Source: an uncultured Thermomicrobiales bacterium (GTDB lineage: Bacteria > Chloroflexota > Chloroflexia > Thermomicrobiales > Thermomicrobiaceae). Taken from it: a DNA stretch of 7,532 nucleotides. Of this stretch, positions 1 to 5,632 are shown in pieces; position 1 is the stretch's first letter; every line of letters begins with the position of its first letter. The position numbers and the translations under genes were made by a program. The stretch lies in contig CALAGB010000029.1 of the NCBI GenBank assembly GCA_937891245.1, positions 1-7,532 on the forward strand, given 5' to 3'. The notes beneath the pieces were generated by a model that was not told the DNA's origin, searched no databases, and was given only the letters and a program-made list of their open reading frames with translations.

Positions 1-143
1 TTCTTGGTGAAATCGGGATCGATATCTTCCATAACGTGCGCCGCCAGTTCATCCGGATCGGATGTCATCAGGTAGCGCGCCGGGATGATGACGTCGGTAT
101 CGACGTCATCCCCGAACTTCCAGACTTTACCCCGTACCTGCAT
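1..143 (-). CDS. leuD: 3-isopropylmalate dehydratase small subunit LeuD (N-terminal part, cut by window edge)
   Basis: Only the first 47 codons are in the window; the gene continues past position 1. The small subunit forms the swivelling domain that, with LeuC, isomerises 2-isopropylmalate to 3-isopropylmalate in cytosolic leucine synthesis. The translation begins MQVRGKVWKFGDDVDTDVII and continues with PARYL. This is the typical LeuD/aconitase-swivel start, in which the DTDxIIPxRY stretch near residues 13-24 is the family hallmark. The ATG at 143-141 is well supported: a purine-rich GGAGAGG (153-159) sits 9 nt upstream. The gene follows leuC after a 17-nt gap, so the two subunits are almost certainly made from one mRNA. 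The C-terminal part is not visible, so full length cannot be judged. Confidence 0.93.
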   Translation of the reverse strand, partial: MQVRGKVWKFGDDVDTDVIIPARYLMTSDPDELAAHVMEDIDPDFTK

Positions 144-160
144 GCTGTATTACCTCTCCC

Positions 161-1438
161 CTAGTCCGCCGCGATTTGCTCGGTAAGCTCGCTTGGTGAA
201 CCAACCCGGCCGAGAACCGCGCTGGCGGCCGCGACTTGCGGTCCGGCCAGAATGATCTCCGCCTCACGATGGCCCATGCGGCCGCGGAAATTCCGGTTGG
301 TCGTCGAGACGCAACGCTCGCCCTTCGCCAGCACGCCCATATAACCACCGAGGCAGGGGCCGCAGGTCGAAGTCGAGAAGATCGCACCGGCGTCCATGAA
401 GATGTCGGCCAACCCTTCCTTGGTCGCCTGCTTGCCGACCTCCTGGCTGCCGGGGATGACGATGCAGCGGATATCCGGGTGGACCTGACGACCTTTGAGA
501 ATCTTCGCCACTTCGCGCAGGTCGCTCAGCCGGCCGTTCGTGCAGGAGCCGATGACGACCTGGTGAATCGGCATGTTGCCGACTTCGTCGGCGGCATGGA
601 CGTTCGACGGGAGGTGCGGCAGCGCGACCAGCGGTTTGAGATGCGAGACATCGAACTCGATCACCTGCTGGTATTCGGCGTCGGGATCGCTGGCCACCGG
701 CTCATACGGCTTGTCGGTAACGGCCGCGAGCCATTCCCGCGTCTTGTCATCGCAGGCGAAGATACCGCTGGTGGCACCCGCTTCAATCGCCATGTTCGCC
801 ATCGTGATGCGCTGATCCATCGCGAGCGCGTCGATAACCGGTCCGGTGAACTCCATCGCACAGTTAAGCGCGCCATCGACACCGATCTGGCCGATCGTGT
901 ACAGGATCAGGTCCTTGCCGCCGATTCCGTCCGGCAGCGTACCGTTGTAGACGAACTTGATCGACGGTGGAACGCGTACCCAGGTGGAACCAAGCGCCAT
1001 CCCGGCGGCGATATCGGTCGAGCCCATACCGGTCGAGAACGCGTTGAAGGCACCGTAGGTGCAGGTGTGGGAATCGGCACCGATAATGACCTGTCCGGGG
1101 AGCGTCAGGCCGTTTTCCGGCAGGACGACGTGCTCGATCCCGGCGCGACCGATCTCGAAATAGAGCGTGCCTTGCTCTTTCGCGAATTCGCGCATGATCT
1201 TCGCTTGCTCGGCCGACTTGATGTCCTTGGCCGGAACAAAGTGATCCGGCACCATCACGACCTTGTTCCGGTCGAAGACGTGCTCCAGGCCGGTCTTCTT
1301 GAATTCGGCGATCGAGATCGGAGCGGTGATGTCGTTCGTCATCACCAGATCGAGATCGACCTCGACGATCTCACCGGGCGTCACCGTCTCTCGGTGCGCC
1401 GCCCGCGCGAGGATCTTCTGCGTCATCGTCTGTCCCAT
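161..1438 (-). CDS. leuC: 3-isopropylmalate dehydratase large subunit LeuC
   Basis: This is the catalytic, [4Fe-4S]-carrying subunit of isopropylmalate isomerase, of about 425 residues. That size fits the shorter LeuC/HacA-like subgroup (about 420 aa) rather than the roughly 470-aa E. coli type. The aconitase-family motifs are in order: GADSHTCTYGA (120-130), GSCTNGR (297-303), STCGPCLGG (357-365) and VSTTNRNFRGRMG (377-389). Cys299, Cys359 and Cys362 are the expected iron-sulfur ligands. I chose the first ATG (1438-1436): a GGAGGTGA lies about 10 nt upstream inside the end of leuA, whereas the in-frame Met at residue 5 would be too far from it. Only 2 nt separate the leuA stop from this start, so translational coupling is likely. 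The partner gene leuD follows. Confidence 0.96.
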   Translation of the reverse strand: MGQTMTQKILARAAHRETVTPGEIVEVDLDLVMTNDITAPISIAEFKKTGLEHVFDRNKVVMVPDHFVPAKDIKSAEQAKIMREFAKEQGTLYFEIGRAGIEHVVLPENGLTLPGQVIIGADSHTCTYGAFNAFSTGMGSTDIAAGMALGSTWVRVPPSIKFVYNGTLPDGIGGKDLILYTIGQIGVDGALNCAMEFTGPVIDALAMDQRITMANMAIEAGATSGIFACDDKTREWLAAVTDKPYEPVASDPDAEYQQVIEFDVSHLKPLVALPHLPSNVHAADEVGNMPIHQVVIGSCTNGRLSDLREVAKILKGRQVHPDIRCIVIPGSQEVGKQATKEGLADIFMDAGAIFSTSTCGPCLGGYMGVLAKGERCVSTTNRNFRGRMGHREAEIILAGPQVAAASAVLGRVGSPSELTEQIAAD

Positions 1439-1440
1439 TG

Positions 1441-2967
1441 TTACGCCGTCACCTCCGCTACCACCGTCCCGCGATTAAGCGCCTTCATGTAGGCTCGCAC
1501 ACTTGCCTCAACAATATCGGTCGCTACGCCGCGACCATTATAGACGTGTTCGCCGCAACGCACGCGTACACTAACTTCGCCCTGCGCGTCTTCTCCCGGC
1601 GTGACCGCATCGATATGAAACGATTCGAGCGAGCAGCCGCCCGGGATCAGCTTGTCGATCGCCTTGAACAGGGCGTCGATCTGGCCGTTGCCATTGGCCG
1701 TCGCTTCGCGGTCGATGCCGTCGACCACTACCTTGACCCAGGCTTCGGCGCGGCCGTCGTTGCCCGAATGCGCCCGCCAGCCGGAGAGAACGAAAAGGTC
1801 ATCCTTCGGCTGCGCGTCTTCCTCAATGATGGCGATGATATCGGCGTTCGTGACCGTCTTCTTGCGGTCCGATAGCTCGATGAAGCGCTGGTAGAGTTCG
1901 TTGATCTTCTCTTTCGGGATGCCATCGAAGCCAAGTTCATTCAAACGGGCGGTGAAGCCGGCCCGGCCGGAGTGCTTGCCGAGCACCAGGCGGCTCATCT
2001 CCAGTCCAACCGACTGCGGTGTCATGATCTCGTAGGTGTCGCGGTTCTTGAGCATACCGTCCTGGTGAATGCCGGCCTCATGGGCGAAGGCGTTGGCACC
2101 GACGATCGCCTTGTTCGGCTGCACCACGATACCGGTTAGATGACTGACCAGCTTGCTGGTCGGCACGATTTGCTTGGTGTCAATGCGCGGAATCAGACCG
2201 CCGTAGAAATCCCTGCGCGTATGCAATGCCATCACGACCTCTTCGAGCGAGGTATTTCCGGCACGCTCACCGATTCCGTTGACCGTCACCTCTGCCTGCC
2301 GGGCACCCGCTTCGATGGCCGATAGGGTGTTCGCGGTCGCCATGCCGAGATCGTTGTGACAGTGGACACTGAGCACGACGTCCTCGGCGCCGGGTACATG
2401 GGCGATGATGTGCTTGATCAGCCGGGCGTATTCCGCGGGAGTCGTATACCCAACCGTATCCGGCAGGTTGATTGTCGTCGCGCCCGCTTCGATGGCGACG
2501 GCGACGATGCGACAGAGGAAATCCCACTCGCTGCGCGTCGCATCCTCGGCTGAGAACTCGACATCATCGACGTAGCGCTTGGCGAGCGTTACGGCCGCGC
2601 GCGCGGCTTCGATCACCTCGTCGGGGCTCTTCCGCAGCTTGTATTTCATGTGAACTGGCGACGTCGCGATGAAGGTGTGGATACGGGCCGACTCGGCGTC
2701 ACGAACACCTTCCCAGGCTTTGGTGACGTCATGTTCGTTGGTGCGCGCCAGCGCCGCGATCGTCACGCCCTTGACCTCGCGCGCGATCATCTGCACGCCC
2801 ATCAGGTCGCCGGGTGAGGCCGCCGGAAAACCGGCCTCCATGACGTCGATCCCGAGCTTGGCCAGCTGCCTGGCCGTCTCCAACTTTTCCGAACTCGTCA
2901 GCGTTGCACCAGGCGACTGCTCGCCATCGCGCAGGGTGGTGTCGAAGATAACCAATCGGTCGCTCAT
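1441..2967 (-). CDS. leuA: 2-isopropylmalate synthase LeuA
   Basis: LeuA condenses acetyl-CoA with 2-oxoisovalerate to 2-isopropylmalate, the committed step of leucine synthesis, in the cytosol. With the start used here the protein has 508 residues, the usual bacterial length. The N-terminal TIM barrel begins with FDTTLRDGEQSPG (about 8-20), which holds the metal-binding Asp. SVHCHNDLG (about 200-208) supplies two His ligands, and NGIGERAGNTSLEEV (about 230-244) completes the HMGL-like signature. The C-terminal leucine-binding regulatory domain is present from about residue 385, with GGCSLESFHIDAV and a final IVEASVRAYMKALNR, so feedback inhibition by leucine is expected. An upstream in-frame ATG at 2985 exists, but it overlaps the strong GAGGGGAG ribosome site (2976-2983), which is spaced 8 nt from the ATG at 2967. 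That makes 2967 the better start. leuC follows 2 nt after the stop. Confidence 0.97.
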   Translation of the reverse strand: MSDRLVIFDTTLRDGEQSPGATLTSSEKLETARQLAKLGIDVMEAGFPAASPGDLMGVQMIAREVKGVTIAALARTNEHDVTKAWEGVRDAESARIHTFIATSPVHMKYKLRKSPDEVIEAARAAVTLAKRYVDDVEFSAEDATRSEWDFLCRIVAVAIEAGATTINLPDTVGYTTPAEYARLIKHIIAHVPGAEDVVLSVHCHNDLGMATANTLSAIEAGARQAEVTVNGIGERAGNTSLEEVVMALHTRRDFYGGLIPRIDTKQIVPTSKLVSHLTGIVVQPNKAIVGANAFAHEAGIHQDGMLKNRDTYEIMTPQSVGLEMSRLVLGKHSGRAGFTARLNELGFDGIPKEKINELYQRFIELSDRKKTVTNADIIAIIEEDAQPKDDLFVLSGWRAHSGNDGRAEAWVKVVVDGIDREATANGNGQIDALFKAIDKLIPGGCSLESFHIDAVTPGEDAQGEVSVRVRCGEHVYNGRGVATDIVEASVRAYMKALNRGTVVAEVTA

Positions 2968-2990
2968 CGATGGTGCTCCCCTCATCCGCT
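2968..2990 (-). promoter_or_regulatory. leuA ribosome binding site
   Basis: GAGGGGAG at 2976-2983 lies 8 nt upstream of the ATG at 2967-2965. It decides the leuA start in favour of 2967 over the in-frame ATG at 2985, which overlaps this site. It also lies just beyond the second terminator, so it is present only on read-through transcripts. Confidence 0.8.
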
Positions 2991-2991
2991 T

Positions 2992-3020
2992 AACAACAAA
3001 CGGCCCCCAAATGGGAGCCG
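2992..3020 (-). terminator. second (leader-peptide-linked) attenuator terminator before leuA
   Basis: On the minus strand CGGCUCCC (3020-3013) pairs with GGGGGCCG (3008-3001): eight pairs including one G-U, closed by an AUUU loop. UUUGUUGUU follows (3000-2992). This is a Rho-independent terminator about 25 nt upstream of the leuA start codon, so it can only serve to stop transcription before leuA. Its 5' strand can instead pair with an upstream segment: UGGGGGC (3066-3060) with GCUCCCA (3018-3012), seven pairs. This is the expected antiterminator of a ribosome-mediated attenuator. I see the stems directly; the switching is inferred. Confidence 0.75.
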
Positions 3021-3046
3021 GCCAAAGATCGTCGATCGATCGTGTG

Positions 3047-3151
3047 CTACAGCAGCGCTGCCCCCAGCATTCGTCTCGCCCCGCTCAGGGGCTGAAGAAG
3101 GGAGAGCAACAAAGTCCAGGTTGCCTGCGACTGCGATGTGCGATCCATCAT
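3047..3151 (-). CDS. leuL: leucine-rich leader peptide of the leuA operon (34 aa)
   Basis: This is a short ORF between the T-box terminator and the second terminator. It starts ATGATG (3151-3146) and ends TAG (3049-3047). The peptide contains TLLLSLLQPL: codons 14-19 (3112-3095) read TTG TTG CTC TCC CTT CTT, five leucines in six codons, and nine of 34 residues are Leu. GGGAG lies 5 nt before the second ATG, which may be the real start. Just after the Leu run comes GCCCCU (3092-3087). It can pair either with GGGGC (3082-3078) or with GGGGGC (3065-3060), the strand that otherwise forms the antiterminator. A ribosome stalled at the Leu codons would cover GCCCCU and free the antiterminator; one reaching the stop codon would cover that strand and favour termination. 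This matches the known leu/ilv attenuation logic of enterobacteria and Actinobacteria. The peptide itself probably has no function. Confidence 0.7.
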   Translation of the reverse strand: MMDRTSQSQATWTLLLSLLQPLSGARRMLGAALL

Positions 3152-3181
3152 GACTCCCAGAGCAACGACACAATGAACAAC

Positions 3182-3208
3182 AAAAAACCCGCCCCAACCA
3201 GGGACGGG
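3182..3208 (-). terminator. T-box terminator
   Basis: On the minus strand CCCGUCCC (3208-3201) pairs with GGGGCGGG (3195-3188): eight pairs with one U-G, loop UGGUU, followed by six U (3187-3182). The 5' strand is the same segment that the T-box antiterminator needs, so the two structures are mutually exclusive, as expected of a transcriptional T-box. Confidence 0.92.
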
Positions 3209-3416
3209 CCAGACCCGCGGTACCACCCTTATTGATCGCTTCGCTCGAAACGATCCACTCGCAGCGCGCTAACGGACGCGACCCGGCCGGGGCTACTCAA
3301 GTTCACCCCAGCGGCTCCGGGACGAGTTCGCGAGCTTCATTGCCACCGGGCTCTCACCTATCCCCGGTTCGCTGAGCAACGCCGCACGCTACTACTTCCC
3401 ATCGAAGCCTTTCAAT
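3182..3416 (-). ncRNA. T-box riboswitch (tRNA-Leu sensing) in the leuA leader
   Basis: This is a cis-acting RNA that binds uncharged tRNA-Leu and then allows transcription to continue. Read on the minus strand, the base of Stem I is GGCUUC (3409-3404) with GGAGCC (3318-3313), then GGGA (3400-3397) with UCCC (3322-3319). Above this is an asymmetric loop with AGUA on the 5' side and GAA-CUC-G on the 3' side, a loop-E/specifier loop. The specifier codon is CUC (3326-3324), Leu. A GGGG/CCCC stem, the GUUA...GAGUGG linker and a 10-bp hairpin (3234-3255) follow. The T-box core AGGGTGGTACCGCGG occupies 3229-3215, with bulge UGGU able to pair with the ACCA end of tRNA-Leu. Antiterminator: AGGG/CCCU plus GCGGG/CCCGU, using the 5' strand of the terminator. 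Codon and target gene agree, so the amino acid assignment is firm. Confidence 0.95.
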
Positions 3417-3423
3417 GCCGCGA

Positions 3424-3453
3424 ACTCTAACAGATCGCTCGTCAAACTGTCAA
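3424..3453 (-). promoter_or_regulatory. promoter of the leuACD operon
   Basis: On the minus strand a perfect -35 TTGACA (3453-3448) is followed after 18 nt by TAGAGT (3429-3424), four of six matches to the -10 consensus. Transcription would begin near 3416, a few bases before Stem I of the T-box, which is where a T-box transcript should start. I found no other comparable promoter between the T-box terminator and leuA, so the leader peptide and leuA are most likely on this transcript. Confidence 0.8.
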
Positions 3454-3531
3454 CAAACGCGAGCAAGACCAGCAGTTGCCTTAGTTCGTGACCGCGATGG
3501 GGAAGCCGCAGTGTACCGGCTGCGGTCCGCT

Positions 3532-3547
3532 CTCGAGCGCGCTCGAG
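3532..3547. repeat. 16-bp perfect palindrome upstream of the leu promoter
   Basis: CTCGAGCGCGCTCGAG reads the same on both strands. It lies about 80 bp upstream of the leu -35 element in a stretch (3454-3634) with no convincing gene. It might be a regulator site, but palindromes of this GC-rich type can arise by chance, and I see no second copy. Confidence 0.35.
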
Positions 3548-3632
3548 GGGCCAGCTGCCGGGGATCTGCGCGCGGATGCCTTCGCCGTGGGCATGCAGTG
3601 ATCTCGCACACTCGAACAGACGGTAACCGCGC

Positions 3633-3674
3633 AAAATGACAATGGTTAGCAGTGTACTGCTAACCATTGTCATT
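3633..3674 (-). terminator. perfect 19-bp inverted repeat; possible terminator of the LmbE-like gene
   Basis: AATGACAATGGTTAGCAGT (3635-3653) is followed after 2 nt by its exact reverse complement (3656-3674). The element starts 16 nt past the stop codon of the deacetylase gene at 3691. On the minus strand it ends in a short run of four T, so a terminator role fits its position. Against this, the arms are AT-rich in a GC-rich region and the spacer is only 2 nt. That is more typical of an operator for a dimeric regulator (TetR-type sites look like this) or a mobile palindromic repeat. Confidence 0.5.
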
Positions 3675-3690
3675 CGTTCTGTAAATTGGG

Positions 3691-4494
3691 CTATGCGAAC
3701 AGATCGTCGCCCGGTTTTGGTCCGTTGTACGGTTTGCCGTCGGCGAACTGATAGTACTCGCGGGCGAAGAAGCGCTCTCGAACGTCGTCCGGGAAGCGGC
3801 TGAAGATCCCTTCGTCCTCGCTGAACTGCGTCTTGTGCTGGCGAAACGCCGCCTGCTTCTGCTCGCGCATTTCACTCGTGTCGATGACGAAGTCAATTGC
3901 CTCGTCGGGCAGTCCAAGCTTGGTGATATCGAGTTCGCTGAAGAAGCCGACGTCCACGCCCGCGTCCTTGGCACGCCCGAACAGTTCCAGCATGAGCGCG
4001 CGTGGAAAGCCGGCATAGAGGAGTCGACCATGGCGGCCGGCCAGCTTGAACGCATCGGTCGTGACGCGATGCACGGCCAGATGATCGGGGTGCCCGTAGC
4101 CGCCCGTCTCTTCGAAGGTGATGACGAGCGCAGGCCCAACCTCGCGCAGGATTGCCGCGATCTTCCCGGCTGCCTCGTTCGGATCCGCATTCATGAATGC
4201 CCGCGGATCCTTGTTTCCCTCGGTGCCGTCCATACCGGAATCCCGGTAATCGAGGAAGCGCACATCGTCGACGCCGAGTTCAGCGTAGGCACGGCGCAGT
4301 TCGCCTTCGCGTACTTCACCTAGATTGTCCGGTGTTGCGAGGCCTGGATCACTGATCTCACCAAGTTCCCCGCGGGTGGCGCAAACGCCGGCGACGCGAC
4401 CGATCCGAGCCTGGCGCGCGAGCGTTCCGGCGACGCTACCTTCATCGTCAGGATGGGCAAAAACGGCCACGATCGTCGTGGTTTCAAGAGCCAT
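3691..4494 (-). CDS. LmbE/PIG-L family zinc deacetylase, MshB/Mca-like
   Basis: This is a 267-residue cytosolic metal-dependent N-deacetylase or amidase. The zinc site is clear: AHPDDE (13-18) gives His14 and Asp17, and GHPDH (134-138) gives the third ligand. TRGELGE (40-46) and LDYRDSGM (81-88) are features of the MshB/Mca branch. There, MshB deacetylates GlcNAc-inositol in mycothiol synthesis and Mca cleaves mycothiol conjugates; BshB does the equivalent in bacillithiol synthesis. No other thiol-pathway gene is in the window, so the substrate cannot be named, and a sugar or antibiotic-type substrate is also possible. The ATG at 4494 has AGAAGGGA 6 nt upstream. The gene begins 24 nt after the methyltransferase gene and is probably co-transcribed with it; a strong palindrome follows its stop. 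Confidence 0.9.
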   Translation of the reverse strand: MALETTTIVAVFAHPDDEGSVAGTLARQARIGRVAGVCATRGELGEISDPGLATPDNLGEVREGELRRAYAELGVDDVRFLDYRDSGMDGTEGNKDPRAFMNADPNEAAGKIAAILREVGPALVITFEETGGYGHPDHLAVHRVTTDAFKLAGRHGRLLYAGFPRALMLELFGRAKDAGVDVGFFSELDITKLGLPDEAIDFVIDTSEMREQKQAAFRQHKTQFSEDEGIFSRFPDDVRERFFAREYYQFADGKPYNGPKPGDDLFA

Positions 4495-4518
4495 GCAATA
4501 TCCCTTCTCTTTTGGTGG

Positions 4519-5343
4519 TTATCCGCCTCGGCGTCGCTGGTTGAAGATTTCGTAGAGCATGACGCCGGTCGCCACCGAGAGATTGAGCGAGTCCGAGCGG
4601 CCGGCCATCGGCAGGGAGACGAGCGGATCGCAGAGCGCGATCAGTTCCGGCGGCAGTCCGTGGCGCTCACTCCCCATCAGGAGCAAGATCGGTCCGTCAT
4701 AACGAGCGGCCTGATAATCGAGCGGCGCGTCCGGCGACGTGCCGACAACCTGGACTGCCTGCTCCTCGACCCAGTCGGTCAGATCCTCATTCGACGCTCG
4801 GACGAGGCGCTGCGAGAAAATCGCGCCCATGCTCGCCCGAACGGCGCTCGGGTCGTAGGGATCGGTCGTCTTGCCGATCAGGATGGCTCCATCGGCACCC
4901 ACCGCATCAGCGGTACGCAGGATCGTACCGAGGTTGCCCGGGTCGGCGACCGCGTCGAGTCCAATCCAGAGCGACTGACTCGTCAGGGTGATCTCCGCCA
5001 GCGACTCCCAGCGTTGGCGCATGACGGCGCTCAGCCCATGCGGGTGCTCGCGCTCCGATATCGTCTGAAAGACGTCGGCCGAGACGAGCAGACTGTCGCT
5101 GCCGCCCGCTGTCTCACGTTCGACCAGGTCGTGTGCGAATTCGCTCCGCAGCAACTCCGGCGCGACGATCAGCGTCTCAATCTCAGCCCCCAGCTGGATC
5201 GCCTCAGCGACCTGCCGGATACCCTCGACGTAGAACAGGCCGCGCTGATCGCGTTCCGCTCGACCGCGCAGCTTACGAATCTGCTTGATCTGGGCGTTGT
5301 TCTTGCTCGAAATCTGCTCGCGGCTCACGTTTCCCACCGTCAT
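4519..5343 (-). CDS. SpoU/TrmH-family RNA 2'-O-methyltransferase
   Basis: This is a 274-residue SPOUT-class enzyme using S-adenosylmethionine to methylate a ribose 2'-OH in rRNA or tRNA. An N-terminal substrate-binding domain (about 14-110, with GLFYVEG at 35-41) precedes the trefoil-knot catalytic domain. Motif 1 is DPGNLGTILRTADAVGADG (134-152) with Asn137 and the catalytic Arg143. Motif 2 is GSERHGL (224-230) with Glu226. Motif 3 is LPMAGRSDSLNLSVATG (244-260). The layout resembles the 23S rRNA 2'-O-methyltransferases RlmB and TsnR, but the target nucleotide cannot be told from sequence. The ATG at 5343 has only a weak ribosome site; a GTG five codons later (5328) is possible. It is the first gene of a two-gene unit with the deacetylase. 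Confidence 0.92.
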   Translation of the reverse strand: MTVGNVSREQISSKNNAQIKQIRKLRGRAERDQRGLFYVEGIRQVAEAIQLGAEIETLIVAPELLRSEFAHDLVERETAGGSDSLLVSADVFQTISEREHPHGLSAVMRQRWESLAEITLTSQSLWIGLDAVADPGNLGTILRTADAVGADGAILIGKTTDPYDPSAVRASMGAIFSQRLVRASNEDLTDWVEEQAVQVVGTSPDAPLDYQAARYDGPILLLMGSERHGLPPELIALCDPLVSLPMAGRSDSLNLSVATGVMLYEIFNQRRRGG

Positions 5344-5360
5344 TTAAGGCTTCAATCCGG

Positions 5361-5386
5361 GCCGGGGCACGCGTCGCAGCCCCGGC
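5361..5386 (-). other. GC-rich hairpin in the 5' leader of the methyltransferase gene
   Basis: GCCGGGGC and GCCCCGGC (5361-5368 and 5379-5386) form an 8-bp stem with a 10-nt loop. The hairpin sits at the predicted 5' end of the mRNA, 18 nt before the ATG, with no U-run after it. It could stabilise the message or affect translation; no regulatory role is shown. Confidence 0.5.
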
Positions 5387-5438
5387 GGAACGATTGTACG
5401 GGTTCGTCCACGATGCTGGCAGCCGGCGAATCGTTCCG
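5386..5438. repeat. 10-bp inverted repeat bracketing the methyltransferase promoter
   Basis: CGGAACGATT (5386-5395) and AATCGTTCCG (5429-5438) are exact reverse complements. The left arm overlaps the predicted -10 box, and the right arm lies just upstream of the -35 box. Their centres are 43 bp apart, about four helical turns. This could be a pair of half-sites for a looping repressor, or chance. Confidence 0.4.
5393..5422 (-). promoter_or_regulatory. promoter for the methyltransferase-deacetylase unit
   Basis: On the minus strand CTGCCA (5422-5417; four of six to the -35 consensus) is followed after 18 nt by TACAAT (5398-5393; five of six to the -10 consensus). Transcription would begin near 5386, about 43 nt before the ATG. 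It lies back to back with the tRNA promoter. Confidence 0.6.
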
Positions 5439-5450
5439 GTCGATGGATCG

Positions 5451-5480
5451 TTGAACCGATTGTCGCGATTCAAGTAGGAT
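5451..5480 (+). promoter_or_regulatory. promoter for tRNA-Arg (and possibly moaD-moaE)
   Basis: TTGAAC (5451-5456) and TAGGAT (5475-5480) are separated by 18 nt; each matches its consensus in four of six positions. The start would lie near 5487, leaving a leader of about 37 nt before the mature tRNA for RNase P to remove. Confidence 0.5.
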
Positions 5481-5523
5481 CTAAGCTGCGCTCGGAGCCG
5501 GATCGGCGCGAATCGCACGCTTC

Positions 5524-5599
5524 GCCCCCGTAGTTCAGGGGATAGAACGACGGCCTTCTAAGCCGTATGTCGCAGGTTCGAGTCCTGCCGGGGGTACCA
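5524..5599 (+). tRNA. tRNA-Arg (anticodon UCU)
   Basis: A complete cloverleaf can be folded by eye. The acceptor stem is GCCCCCG/CGGGGGT, with a G-U at the first pair. The D arm is GTTC...GAAC, the anticodon arm ACGGC-CTTCTAA-GCCGT, and the T arm GCAGG-TTCGAGT-CCTGC. The anticodon TCT reads AGA/AGG arginine codons, and the variable loop is short. The discriminator is A, and the CCA end is encoded at 5597-5599. It is divergent from the methyltransferase gene and lies 33 nt upstream of the moaD-moaE start with no terminator between, so the two may share a transcript. Confidence 0.97.
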
Positions 5600-5632
5600 A
5601 CCGATACCGGTTATGCCATGATCGGAAGACGA

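Noticed and set aside
236..1492. Long plus-strand open frame of 418 codons antisense to leuC
   Set aside because: It is a shadow of leuC: Arg/Asp/His-rich translation, no recognisable domain, no ribosome site. Long antisense frames are common opposite GC-rich genes.
2985..2985. Upstream ATG as the leuA start (six extra residues)
   Set aside because: It overlaps the Shine-Dalgarno sequence that is ideally placed for the ATG at 2967, and the extra residues MRGAPS are not part of the family.
2982..3197. Minus-strand 71-codon frame across the leader region
   Set aside because: It starts inside the T-box terminator tail and overlaps the leader peptide and the second terminator in another frame. 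Cys/Gly/Ser-rich with no ribosome site.
3643..3664. CIRCE (HrcA) heat-shock operator within the palindrome
   Set aside because: The half-site TTAGCA matches the CIRCE start, but CIRCE needs TTAGCACTC with a 9-nt spacer. Here the arms are longer, differ after TTAGCA and have a 2-nt spacer.
3392..3673. Minus-strand 93-codon frame starting in the 40-bp palindrome
   Set aside because: It runs through the leu promoter and into Stem I of the T-box and looks like no known protein.
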